A stretch of 64,000 bases of DNA from positions 12,347,962-12,411,961 of the forward strand of contig NC_067208.1 of assembly GCF_026262505.1 (NCBI RefSeq), written 5' to 3'. Source of the stretch: Trichomonas vaginalis G3 (taxonomy: Eukaryota; Parabasalia; Trichomonadida; Trichomonadidae). Below are positions 46,778 through 56,523 of the stretch, one piece after another. The notes under the pieces are model-generated. The model was not told where the DNA came from, did not search any database, and worked only from the letters and a program-made list of their open reading frames with translations. Every line of letters starts with the position of its first letter. Positions within the stretch are counted from its first letter, which is position 1. Both the position numbers and the translations under genes were made by a program.

Positions 46778-48052
46778 ATGTTGTTCTCCCTCATATGTGT
46801 CCGCTTTGATAAACTAGAAAGAAGAACAAAAGCAGAGGTCTGCAACAGATATAAAACGGATGTTTTTAGTACGAGCTATAGCTACTCTGGAAAACCGCCT
46901 TATCAAGATCAACAAGGAAGTTGCACACAGAAAAGCTACGACAAAAGAACCGATGACAATAAAGCGCTTAAAGAACTCAATTACATGCGATGGCTTGTTG
47001 GATTTGATACACCTGTATCTCTTGATTCAAAATATGATAATGAACAAATTCAGTGCGCAATATGCAATGTCAAAAATAGAAATTTAATTCATAGACCAGA
47101 TTCCAGTACGCCATGCTATACTTCCTCAGCATATGCTGGATGCTCAAGTTCAAACCTTGGATCAGGTTTTGGATCATTTGATGCCGCTAGAGCAATTCAG
47201 CAATTCATTCAAGATCCAGGTGTTTATAATGAAAATCTGGGACATAGAAGATGGGTGTTTTATGGGGGACTCAAAACAACAGCATTTGGAGGTGCTTATA
47301 ACTCATTAAAATCTGGTGAAAGCGGTCTCACAAATAGTGTTGCGATGAAAACTTTTAATATGGGATCCAGTAGCGAAGAACGACTTGTATTCACAGCATA
47401 TCCTCCACCTGGCTATTTCCCAGCTAGATTTATTTACAGCAGATTCAGTTTTTGGGCACTTGAAATATCAGAAGGAGAGCCTTTGCAAATATCAGTAAAA
47501 ATTGATGGAGTTACTCAGAAAGTTGGTGCTATTAAATACACAACTGGAAATTATGGAGGAAAACAACGTGGAGCTATGTTCAATCTTTCTGATTATGGTG
47601 AAGATAGATTGTATCAATCTAATTACCAAAAATTGATTGGAAAGAGAATAGATATTCAAGTTAAATATAATTCTAATGTTTATGATTATACCGTCTATCC
47701 TGTTGATTGTGATGCTGCAGAAATATCAACCCCTACACCAAAAACGCCTACTCCAAAAACTCCAACACCAAAGACGCCTACTCCTAAAACTCCAACACCA
47801 AAAGCTCCGACACCTCAAACAAATGCAGCACAGCCAGACAAATCATCTCCCACATCAGATAGCATAAACCAAGAAAATGAAGCAGGAAATCAAGTATCTA
47901 GCAATGCATCCGATAGCGGAAAGAAGAAAAAGATTATTATTGGAGTTGTCGTAGCTTTGGTATTAGTAACAACTATTGTTGTGATTTCAATATTCGTTGT
48001 CAAGAAAGGATATTGTCATCATAGCAAAGAAATTGAGCGCAGTGAAAGTTAA
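46778..48052 (+). CDS. CAP/SCP-domain surface protein with Pro/Thr stalk and membrane anchor
   Basis: A 424-residue protein. A short hydrophobic start (MLFSLICVRF) may be a weak signal peptide. Residues about 60-200 are a CAP-superfamily domain: NYMRWLVGFDTPVSLD near the front and ENLGHRRWVFYGG near the end, the pattern of bacterial/protist SCP-like domains. A beta-rich module follows (about 205-310), then a stalk of TPTPK repeats (about 316-345), a Ser/Asn/Glu spacer, a membrane span (about 388-410, IIIGVVVALVLVTTIVVISIFVV) and a short tail. Such proteins are secreted or surface-exposed and implicated in host or microbe contact. TCATTCTTCGA right before the ATG fits the trichomonad initiator. 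A transposon insertion ends 90 bp upstream. Confidence 0.8.
   Translation: MLFSLICVRFDKLERRTKAEVCNRYKTDVFSTSYSYSGKPPYQDQQGSCTQKSYDKRTDDNKALKELNYMRWLVGFDTPVSLDSKYDNEQIQCAICNVKNRNLIHRPDSSTPCYTSSAYAGCSSSNLGSGFGSFDAARAIQQFIQDPGVYNENLGHRRWVFYGGLKTTAFGGAYNSLKSGESGLTNSVAMKTFNMGSSSEERLVFTAYPPPGYFPARFIYSRFSFWALEISEGEPLQISVKIDGVTQKVGAIKYTTGNYGGKQRGAMFNLSDYGEDRLYQSNYQKLIGKRIDIQVKYNSNVYDYTVYPVDCDAAEISTPTPKTPTPKTPTPKTPTPKTPTPKAPTPQTNAAQPDKSSPTSDSINQENEAGNQVSSNASDSGKKKKIIIGVVVALVLVTTIVVISIFVVKKGYCHHSKEIERSES
47728..47820 (+). repeat. Coding TPTPK minisatellite
   Basis: Tandem units of 12-15 bp encode TPTPKTPTPK repeats in the stalk of the CAP protein. Such stalks vary in length between alleles and paralogues. 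Confidence 0.75.
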
Positions 48053-48427
48053 TATGCTAATTTAGTTAGTAAAAAATTGAAATATAATTTTAATCTCTAG
48101 AATTATTCTCATATCAGAACCATTGAGCATTATTGAGCAATAATCTCAAAATCATATCAATGATAATGGAATATTTAATGTTGCATAAACTATTTTGGAA
48201 AAATGTTTGATCAAATAACTAACTTTAATGAATCTGTTACCTTAAATGATTTGTGAACTTATTATTTGAAGATGAAGATTATACCTTACTCGATCATGTA
48301 GAATATATTAATATAACTTATTCAATATGCCGCAATCATTAAATTGCTCAAAAAAGCTCTAAAGATTATCAAAATAAAAAAATAGTTGGTTTAGAAAAAT
48401 AAATTATAAAATTATTGATTTAATATT

Positions 48428-50545
48428 TCAACAAAAATCAAAATCAGGAGAAGATTCAATTGCATCTTTCCAAGGTTTAAGAAGTGAATAACTGCAGTAA
48501 TTTGCTGGAGTTTCTCTTTGAGAGTTTGGATTGTTTAATATTTGATCAACAGCATCCAAAATCTGGTACATTACTCCTTGTGGTTTTTTCCTTGAATTTG
48601 GTTTTGTTTGTTCTCTTTTTCCTGCAATCATATGCTTTCTTTCATTTATTATATTACAGAATATTTTGATTTTCATTCCAAAGTAAACTTTGCTTGTATT
48701 TGCTTCCTCTTCAATGATTTTCTTTGCCATTCTCTCAAACAAAGATTTGCTGTCTTTATCTATTGATCCTTGGAACTTTGTTTCTTTTGGAATAATGATG
48801 TTGTCGATCATCACAAAAATCTGTGGAATTGTAATCATATTGTAAATCGATGACAAAACATGTGAAGTTGCTTTTGCATCATTGATTATATATTTCTGTG
48901 TTCCAGAAACAAGATTAACAAACGCTCCGTCAATAGAATCAGATGTTAATGTGAATAACTTTAATTTCTTGATTTCTTCCGTAGCGAAATCTTTTCCAAG
49001 AAATGAAGTCTTAAAAACAGTACTTTTTAGAACCCTGACTCTTGAATCAACCATTGATTTTATATGTTCTTTGAGATGAAGTTTGATGTAATCACCAATT
49101 GGTTTATTATCACTATAAGTGAAGTTAAGTTTTTCTGTTGTTTTTTCGTATTTGTACAAAGTGTATGTTGTGAAATCAAACCATTCTCTTTCAATTGCAA
49201 TTTTTTGTTGTTCAAGAATTGGAAAAATAAAATATTTCTCCTTCAATTCTTGATATTCTTTTTCCATACGTTCATATGATTTGTTGATTAGCTGCAATAT
49301 CTTAAGAGTTACCTTTGTTGGTTTTCCACTTGAATCGCGCGGAATATTCGAAATCATTTGATTTAGTTTTCCTTGAAATTTCATTTTTAAGTTTTTATAT
49401 GCAACTTCTGCTTTTCTCGTCTCATCATCTTTTTCTTCATTTTTCTTTTCCTCAGAACTAGCTGCATTGATTATGGAATAGTTTGCATAGTAATACTTCA
49501 TTGAGTACTGATAATTCTGAGGAATACTCTGTATTTCTTGTTCAAAACCTTCTTTCTGTTTATTTATTATATCCATGAGAATTAAATCGTATTTAGAAAC
49601 ATAAAAACAAAAATCTTTCCGGCAGAAATCAGATATGTTGAATTCAGTGCGATGGTACTTTGGAGATGAATCATAATCAGATCTAAACTTCCCAATTTGT
49701 GCTGAAAAGTCCAAATCAACAGAGATTTCGCTTTTTCTCTCTAATTTTGGTTTCTGAACATTATTTATTGTAAAAATCTTCGAATCAAAGTTGCAGAATG
49801 CTGTGGAGAACTCTGAATAATCCCATGTCTTGAACAATGACTTGCTGAGTGTCTGGAAAAGCACGTTTAATGATGTTTCATCACAATAATTTTTGTAAAA
49901 AAGTTCGAAAGCTTGGAATTGGTATTTTCTCATCATTGGCATGGATTTGATGAAAGAATCGAAGAAATCTGAAACTACTTCACCTTGGCGTTTCGAAATT
50001 TTTCGAGAAAACTTCTCAAAAAGAGAATTAATGAAAATTGTGTCGCATTCAATGAAAACTATGATGGAATTTAAAAGAAAACTTTGGCAATATTCATCAT
50101 CAGCAAATTTGGCTTGTATGTATTCGAGTAATGTGTAAAAATCTTTTGCGTTTGAATCAGAAATGAAATATTGATAAAATGATGGAAGAAAAACATCGAT
50201 TATGTAACTGCTCTTTAAACACTGACATACTCTGTATAAGTATTGCATGAATTTTTCATCAGTCTTGTTGGCATCACGTGATTTATCAAAATGTTTTTCA
50301 CTGCTAGTCATTTGTGCGATGGTTAATATATATTCATCAAGGTTATTTTTGAATACTGGCTCAACAAAATGTTTTGCACGTATGAGGTTTGCTATTTGAA
50401 GAAGATAACTCTCGAAATATTTTGAAAATTTGATTTTAAACTCTTCTAACAATTCAACGCTTTCATTCCATATTGCATTAACATTTTTCGACCTAAGTTT
50501 TTCGAGTAGGATATTTACTTCTGGAAATTCCTGTGTTGAAGACAT
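48428..50545 (-). CDS. Unknown 705-aa helical protein
   Basis: Not recognised. Long, almost entirely helical N-terminal half (LLEKLRSKNVNAIWNESVELLEEF; VFLPSFYQYFISDSNAKDFY) that could be an armadillo/HEAT-type solenoid, a charged coiled-coil stretch near 365-385 and 410-435 (EEKKNEEKDDETRKAEVAYK), and a globular C-terminus. No signal peptide or membrane span. TCAGTTTC directly before the ATG fits the trichomonad initiator. Clean frame and normal codon use argue for a functional host gene. Confidence 0.6.
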   Translation of the reverse strand: MSSTQEFPEVNILLEKLRSKNVNAIWNESVELLEEFKIKFSKYFESYLLQIANLIRAKHFVEPVFKNNLDEYILTIAQMTSSEKHFDKSRDANKTDEKFMQYLYRVCQCLKSSYIIDVFLPSFYQYFISDSNAKDFYTLLEYIQAKFADDEYCQSFLLNSIIVFIECDTIFINSLFEKFSRKISKRQGEVVSDFFDSFIKSMPMMRKYQFQAFELFYKNYCDETSLNVLFQTLSKSLFKTWDYSEFSTAFCNFDSKIFTINNVQKPKLERKSEISVDLDFSAQIGKFRSDYDSSPKYHRTEFNISDFCRKDFCFYVSKYDLILMDIINKQKEGFEQEIQSIPQNYQYSMKYYYANYSIINAASSEEKKNEEKDDETRKAEVAYKNLKMKFQGKLNQMISNIPRDSSGKPTKVTLKILQLINKSYERMEKEYQELKEKYFIFPILEQQKIAIEREWFDFTTYTLYKYEKTTEKLNFTYSDNKPIGDYIKLHLKEHIKSMVDSRVRVLKSTVFKTSFLGKDFATEEIKKLKLFTLTSDSIDGAFVNLVSGTQKYIINDAKATSHVLSSIYNMITIPQIFVMIDNIIIPKETKFQGSIDKDSKSLFERMAKKIIEEEANTSKVYFGMKIKIFCNIINERKHMIAGKREQTKPNSRKKPQGVMYQILDAVDQILNNPNSQRETPANYCSYSLLKPWKDAIESSPDFDFC

Positions 50546-51109
50546 GAAACTGATGGAAAATTAATTTAAAAATCTTACGGGCGTAAATTATTGGATAACT
50601 ATAGTCAACAAACCTATATAATAAATGTGTTATATTTATACTGTTAACATATAGAAGATATATATCATGTACGCAAGGCTTTATACTCAAAGTTGGAAAG
50701 AATCTCAATATGAATTTAGGATAGGTATTTAGAACAAACTTAATAAACTATGATCAAAAGATACCAAACTGAATATGCAGCTATTTCGATATAAAAGTAA
50801 TAAAGATTTGATGTTAAATAGCATATTCAAATATTTGAAGCGGTACTTCCATATTAATGCAAAAAAAGCATGTTGTTGTAAAGCTATTTACTCTTAATAT
50901 TGTTTTTTAATCAATTCACATCATCAAAATCCTCTGTTTACGGTTTGTTTATGTTACAATAGTAGTTTTATAGCCGCTTCATAATGAAATATTTGTAATT
51001 CTAGCCGGAACTTATTATTGATTGTTTATGGAACAACAATATAATAATTCAGCCAATATATCATTGTAAATATATATATGAAAATAAATTATAAATAAAA
51101 ATAAACATT
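50546..51109. other. Intergenic, no feature seen
   Basis: AT-rich gap between two minus-strand genes. Short poly-A runs near the 3' end of the downstream gene only. Confidence 0.5.
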
Positions 51110-52855
51110 TTAATATTGATCAACTTCATCACTTTCTTCAATAACAACAGGCAAAGGTGATGGATCGCAGAAGACAATAATCGGCATTCTCGGTCCAAAT
51201 GAAGAGAACGCGACCATGTTTTCAACTCTGTTCCATGCAACAGCAGTTAAAGGTGTCGTGAACTGGAAATTCCATTCAGCAGTTGGAATCAGCTCAGCCT
51301 TTCTTACAGTCCAAACTTTAGCTGTTCCATCTTCAGATCCAGCTAAAATATATTGGCAATCTGGTGAGAAAACGCCCGACATCATGAATTTGTTGCAAAC
51401 AACGCCTGAATATCTTTGGCTTGGTACCATAACTTTGGTTTCGAAGACTCTGAGCATTGAATCTTTCGTATAAACCAACAATGAAAAGTTTGATCGTTCC
51501 ATTGATAGATGAACAATTGGAACATTTTTAATTTCATCTTCTTTGACGACACTCTTCCTTGAAACTCCGTCTGTACCTTCTACAGTTACGTCTGTATTGA
51601 ATACTGTAATAATTCCTGTACTATCTCCAGCGTACATCGACTTTCCGTCTGGACTAAAAACTAATGAGTTGATTGTGCCAACATTTCCTCTTAGTTCTGC
51701 TGTGCAGCTGTTCTTAGTTCTATCCCATAAGCGAACAAGTGAATCCCTGGCTCCTGTAGCGACCAATCTGGAATCTTGTGGATGGAACTTTGCAGTATAA
51801 ACGTTACAAGGGTGGGGAAGTGTATTTACTGGTTGCTGGGAGTCTCCATTTCCATGCCAAACTTTGACATCGCCATCGGCTGAGGCTGACATCAAATATT
51901 TGTCATCTGAAGAGAATGTAAGCTCGTAAATAATATCGTGGTGCGCATTTCTGATAAGAGCCAATGAGTTTTCGATATCGTTGACTGAAAAGAATTGAAT
52001 TGAATACGTTGCACCGGTTTTAACTGCAGCAACGAGGATATCACCGTTGTTGTTGAAGCATAGAGCGTGAGCACCATTTTCTCCAACTGGAAATTGTGCT
52101 TTAAGTAGCCTTGGAATTTTGCAATTTTTATTTGCTGGGCGAATGATTTGAGGAGCTTCAGCTTCTGCCTTTTCAATTTCTTCTTCTGCTGATTCTTCGT
52201 GATAAACGAGAGTTTCGATGCTTTCTGAGCCAACTTCGCGGTGGAAGAAATGTTTTGGACGTCCTGTAACATCATAGAGCTCATGAGTCTCGCTTGTCTT
52301 GATTTCAACACTGAGATATGCTAGGAATTTTGATGGGTTGTTAAGTAATTTTGAAACTGGAACGAAAGTTCCTTGTAATTGTGGATTAAAGTTCTTTGGA
52401 TAGTAATGTAAGTGTAATTTGCATGGATGGTCAATATTATATGTACCATTTGATGCTAATGGCTTTAAAAACGCCCAGGCAATTGGAGTTTGGTGATGTT
52501 TGTCTTTTGGTACGTCTAAGTCAATAATTTCGAAATAAACGACAATATTTTCTTTAAGAATTGTTGTTACAGATTCGTTAAAGATGAAAGAATCATCCCA
52601 GTACGGTGCAAGACGTTTAACGTTATCTATTGACACTGTTTTTGTACAAACAGGTGAAATATATTCTGTTGTCTCATATGGGGACATGCATTTTCGTGGT
52701 ATTTCGTTTTCATTTTCTGTGATTAAAGATTTTTTAATTACATTGCCAGTTGACTGATCTACAATGGAAATCCTCACTACAACATGATCAAGTGGTTCGT
52801 TAGGATATATATCTGTGGCTCCAACGATGTTTATAGTGAATATTTGATTCTCCAT
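51110..52855 (-). CDS. AHI1/Jouberin-like C2-WD40 protein
   Basis: About 582 residues from the ATG at 52,855 (MENQIFTINIVGATDIYPNE); the frame extends 20 codons further up, but the C2-like strand begins at this Met. Residues about 5-190 form a C2-like domain; YFEIIDLD, PIAWAFLKPL and LHLHYYPKN match the order in human Jouberin (FFEILDF, IAWAFLKLL, LQLYYPP). Then CKIPRLLKAQFPVGENGAHALCF leads into six or seven WD repeats (about 260-560) with the Jouberin-like IIYELTFSSDDKYLMSASADG, LPHPCNVYTAKFHP, and MYAGDSTGIITVFNT. The human protein's C-terminal SH3 domain is absent. Jouberin acts at the ciliary transition zone. Trichomonads are flagellates, so a basal-body role is plausible but inferred. 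Confidence 0.75.
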   Translation of the reverse strand: MENQIFTINIVGATDIYPNEPLDHVVVRISIVDQSTGNVIKKSLITENENEIPRKCMSPYETTEYISPVCTKTVSIDNVKRLAPYWDDSFIFNESVTTILKENIVVYFEIIDLDVPKDKHHQTPIAWAFLKPLASNGTYNIDHPCKLHLHYYPKNFNPQLQGTFVPVSKLLNNPSKFLAYLSVEIKTSETHELYDVTGRPKHFFHREVGSESIETLVYHEESAEEEIEKAEAEAPQIIRPANKNCKIPRLLKAQFPVGENGAHALCFNNNGDILVAAVKTGATYSIQFFSVNDIENSLALIRNAHHDIIYELTFSSDDKYLMSASADGDVKVWHGNGDSQQPVNTLPHPCNVYTAKFHPQDSRLVATGARDSLVRLWDRTKNSCTAELRGNVGTINSLVFSPDGKSMYAGDSTGIITVFNTDVTVEGTDGVSRKSVVKEDEIKNVPIVHLSMERSNFSLLVYTKDSMLRVFETKVMVPSQRYSGVVCNKFMMSGVFSPDCQYILAGSEDGTAKVWTVRKAELIPTAEWNFQFTTPLTAVAWNRVENMVAFSSFGPRMPIIVFCDPSPLPVVIEESDEVDQY

Positions 52856-53626
52856 TGTAACAAATATAAAAATTCGAAACCGTTCAAAAATTCTCGTTGC
52901 TATGATTATTGACATAAATAATAGTGGAGACCAGGATATTTTAGCATTCTATGAGCTTCTATGCAGATATGTCTATTATAATTTATATGGAAATCCTTTA
53001 TTGGAACGATAATCTCCCTGAATACAATTAATTAACTCAATATTGTCAACCAAATGTAGATATATCTTTAAATCTTCCTCATTTCATAATGTAATGCATT
53101 CTTCATATATTTTTTCATTATTATTCATATTGATGATAAAATGAAAAATATATGAAGAATGATAATTGTGGTATAATTTTGATAATTTCATTGATTCAAA
53201 ATCACTGTCCTCATCACTAATCTTACCTGATTTGATATTATTTAAGTATTATGCACTAAAAACATTAATTCTCAACAATATATGTTATACAGATAGAAAA
53301 ATATGAAAACATTTCTTAAACTTCTAAAAGTTGGAAAAATATGATTATTTCTAATTCTTATTGGGGATAATTGGATAAAAAAATTGAACTAACAATATAT
53401 CAAATTGACAAATACGACTTGCTAAAAGTTCCTCTAATAGAAGACTTTTTATTGCTAAAGTCTATGAAAAATGTAAGTATATAAAAATTGTTTATTAAAT
53501 TAGGTTCCTTTGTGTGAGCATGTAGTACATCGATTATCATAAGTGATGTGATGCCAATATTTAACTGAATCAAAGATCTTTGATTATGGATCGCTTGCAA
53601 TTTCAGCATTTCAAAAAGTGACATTT
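52856..53626. other. Divergent intergenic region with a perfect-type hairpin
   Basis: Between two divergent genes. CATTCTTCATATATTTTTTC (from 53,097) pairs with GAAAAATATATGAAGAATG (ending 53,161), a stem of about 22 bp with one extra T and an ~18-nt loop, AT-rich. No frame or other feature seen. Confidence 0.55.
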
Positions 53627-54082
53627 ATGAATGAATTTGATGATTCTTTAAGCGAGCAATGGCTCGTTGAGCAAATTGCTAATGAAATTAGCGATCCTAA
53701 ACTAGATTATGCAACAAACTTTACAGATATTGAGGAATATCTCCAACAAAAAATTGAAATTCCGGAATTTTCCAAATTTGATATTGAAAATCTTAATCCT
53801 ATTACAAAAACAACAAGAATATACCTAAACATGCACGGATTTACTACTCTTGGCGCTGCACAGTGTTTCAATAGATTATTTAAAACTTTATCACCAGATA
53901 TTAATTATCATATTGAATTTAATTTAGGAAAAGGTAAGCATTCTGAAAAAGGGTTATCACTAGATAAATGTTTATCACAAGCGATAAAAATTCATTTTAA
54001 TAAAGATATACCAGTAAAACAAAATTCAGATAATGAAGGAAGATATATCCTAAGTATTAAGGTGAATGCTGCGCATCGATAA
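53627..54082 (+). CDS. Smr-domain protein
   Basis: 151 residues from the ATG at 53,627 (MNEFDDSLSEQW). An acidic N-terminal helix region is followed by a full Smr domain: LNMHGFTTLGAAQCFNRLF (the LDLHG motif, with Asn and Met replacing Asp and Leu) and GKGKHSEKGLS (the GxGxHS motif), ending with GRYILSIKV. Smr domains are nucleases or RNA-binding modules: MutS2 C-terminus in bacteria, and N4BP2 and Cue2-type ribosome-rescue nucleases in eukaryotes. Here it stands alone with a short N-terminal helix. Role in RNA cleavage inferred. Confidence 0.8.
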   Translation: MNEFDDSLSEQWLVEQIANEISDPKLDYATNFTDIEEYLQQKIEIPEFSKFDIENLNPITKTTRIYLNMHGFTTLGAAQCFNRLFKTLSPDINYHIEFNLGKGKHSEKGLSLDKCLSQAIKIHFNKDIPVKQNSDNEGRYILSIKVNAAHR

Positions 54083-54782
54083 CCCTAATCTATTCTTTAT
54101 TTATTAACAGATTTTATATCTTTGTTAAAATATCTAAATGTTTGTTTGATTAGTTAGTATATTATAGAATTTTCATACCTTTTTACCCCATAAGCAAAAA
54201 CACCAAGCAAGTATCCTTAAAAGTAAAATTACATACTTATACTTTATGGATTTACATTCCGAAATATATGATTTAAAAATAGCATAACTAAAGTATTGCA
54301 TTCATGCATACAATTTAACTAATGATGAATGATTAAAAAAAATTATCTTTTTACTCTATTATGAAATCAATTTGATGTGTTTATCGCAAATTCATTTCAT
54401 CATTCTATAATGAGTTGTGTATGATTCATATTGTTCAATGGCTGCTTGTCAGCATTTTTCAATATTCATTTTTATAAAAATTAAAATATTTGATTGAGCA
54501 TCCGTCATTAAATCTTTTGTATGTCTAGGTAATATTAATTTTCAATTCCAATCAAAAAAAATCATTAAATTGTAATGAATTTATATGTATTCAAATAAAA
54601 AAATTTTTCCCATTTTCTTTAAAGGGCAACAAGATTGGTAGCAATATATTTTGAATTGGTATTGTATCTATTTCTCAATTTTTTGATCGTTGTTACCTTA
54701 TCAATATTTGAATAAAAGTTGACACTTAATCGTTCCCAATTGATAGTTCTAATTTTGTACTTTATAATATTATTAAAGCTGC
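54083..54782. other. Intergenic, no feature seen
   Basis: 700 bp of AT-rich DNA between two plus-strand genes; short frames only, no repeat noticed. Confidence 0.5.
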
Positions 54783-55409
54783 ATGTTCCATGAACAGCAC
54801 AAATTAAGAACGGATGAAAGTGAAGAAGTGAATGCAGATACAATGACTGCGAACTTAAATTGTCAAGGAATTTTTGAAAAAATGATGAACTTAATGTTTA
54901 AAAGAACAAATCTTAATCAAGATAATACAAACCCATATGCAAACAATATTATGAACAATAATTGGGAAAATAGTTTTTATAAAAATTCAAAAAACTCGGA
55001 GAGTGAAAAGATTGAAGAATATGTTCCATCTCCAGATGAAGTTGAGAGACCCAAGTTCATATATACATTAAAATCAGGAGATTATATGGTATTAAAAAAC
55101 CCTTTGCCTCCTGACTTATCTCCAGATGATGCAATATCATATATGAATGGAAGATTTCAATTTGATGGACATCAACAAATAGAAATTGAAGAAGACACAT
55201 CAAGCTTTGAAGAGCGTTGTTTCGATGAAAGTCATGTGGAATCAAGAGATATTAAGTATTATGTTATTGTTACATTCATTCCTGTTACAGGAATACTTAT
55301 ATATTGTTGGCTTAAGTCTGAAAGACCGAAATTTGCAAAACACTTATTAAACTATATGTTTGGTTGTTTTATAATTCTTGGATCATTGTTATTAATCATA
55401 TTAATTTAA
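54783..55409 (+). CDS. Unknown protein with two C-terminal membrane spans
   Basis: 208 residues. A soluble acidic N-terminal part, Asn-rich in places, with PSPDEVERPKFIYTLKSGDY and PLPPDLSPDDAISYM, then two membrane spans (about 158-175, YYVIVTFIPVTGILIYCW, and 189-208) joined by KSERPKFAKH. Tail-anchored hairpin topology suggests an ER or vesicle membrane protein with its N-terminus in the cytosol. The start could be the second Met at residue 21. No family recognised. Confidence 0.55.
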   Translation: MFHEQHKLRTDESEEVNADTMTANLNCQGIFEKMMNLMFKRTNLNQDNTNPYANNIMNNNWENSFYKNSKNSESEKIEEYVPSPDEVERPKFIYTLKSGDYMVLKNPLPPDLSPDDAISYMNGRFQFDGHQQIEIEEDTSSFEERCFDESHVESRDIKYYVIVTFIPVTGILIYCWLKSERPKFAKHLLNYMFGCFIILGSLLLIILI

Positions 55410-55692
55410 ACAGTTGTTTGTATTAGTCTATTAAATTTGAAATCAGACGAAATTTTGAAACCATATGGGAGAGCAACAAATTACATATATTTATGATCCT
55501 AATTCTCTATCATATAGACAATTCTAATATAAATCAAGGAAACATATTCCAAAAATTCAATTCAATATAAAGACGATAAAAACAATTCATGATTTGGGGG
55601 GCGGCGACAAATTTGCCCAGCCAGTAAAGTATTCAATTTTTTTTGCATTTTTTTAAAGCTTCTTAACTTAAATCATGGAATGTCTCAAAGAC

Positions 55693-55870
55693 AAAAGTAG
55701 CATACAGCATGTAAAGCTAAAGAAAGATAATCATAATTAATACCTTAATTTTTAATATTACGCATTTTTAGGTGCAAAATTTAAAAACATTCTAATACAA
55801 TAGAGCAGTTTCCAAAAGTAGCATACAGCATGCAAAGCTAAAGAAAGATAATCATAATTAATACCTTTAA
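55693..55870. repeat. Two direct repeats at 121-bp spacing
   Basis: AAAAGTAGCATACAGCATG and about 35 more bases occur at 55,693 and 55,814 with one change (GTAAAG versus GCAAAG). Confidence 0.9.
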
Positions 55871-56002
55871 AGTTTAAAATCTTGATTTTTTTTAAAATCA
55901 AATATTTATAACTTTAATACATACAGCTTAAACCTTATACTTGTTTTCTCTTGTGAGAAAGCAATCTTACAAAGCTAACAATCCTAAAAAATAAAGAATT
56001 AA

Positions 56003-56215
56003 AATTTCATACAATCTTTCTTCGAATCTGTTCTTTTCTTAAGCCGCGAGCGAAGCGAGTGGCTTAGTTTCGTAATTTCATACAATCTTTTTTCGAATCT
56101 GTTCTTTTCTTAAGCCACTCGCTTCGCTCGCGGCTTAGTTTCGTAATTTCATATAATCTTTTTTCGAATTTGTTCTTTTTGTCTCCCGCGAGCGAAGCGA
56201 GTGGCTTTTTATTTT
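56003..56215. repeat. Three 71-bp units with an inverting 25-nt hairpin core
   Basis: AATTTCATA starts units at 56,003, 56,074 and 56,145. The core at 56,041-56,065 (AAGCCGCGAGCGAAGCGAGT-GGCTT) is the exact reverse complement of the core at 56,112-56,136, while the flanking bases (GTTCTTTTCTT before, AGTTTCGTAATTTC after) keep the same orientation. The third unit has the first orientation again, slightly shortened. Confidence 0.95.
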
Positions 56216-56523
56216 TTTTTAATTTTTTTTCTTTCTTACTTTTTTCCCTTACTTACAAATTTGATAGTAACTTACCAAATCTCTCTATCATATAATAATA
56301 AATTAATCCATTTTTTGTTTCAAATCTGACACTTTACATTTCTGACATGTAAATATGTCACTTTTCACTTCACCTCACTGGGCAAGTTTGTGCCCCTCTC
56401 CATGATTTGGTATTCAAATTTTGATAAGATCATTTGTTTTATTTTATTTTAAGTAATATATATATCATATCATATCAAATTATTTGAAAATTTTGACAAA
56501 TTCATTAAATTTCCAAAACATCA

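Larger units (their letters stand above)
55588..56410. mobile_element. MULE-like non-autonomous element 2 with 10-bp target duplication
   Basis: CATGATTTGG flanks both ends exactly (55,588-55,597 and 56,401-56,410). The enclosed 803 bp has imperfect inverted ends: GGGGGCGGCGACAAATTTGC... against the complement of ...GGGCAAGTTTGTGCCCCTCTC, sharing TTGCCCAG. Inside are two 121-bp-spaced repeats near one end and three 71-bp hairpin units near the other. Reversed, this is the same plan as element 1 (71-bp units, then ~120-bp units), and both have AAAAGTGACA near one terminus. No transposase frame. Confidence 0.8.
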
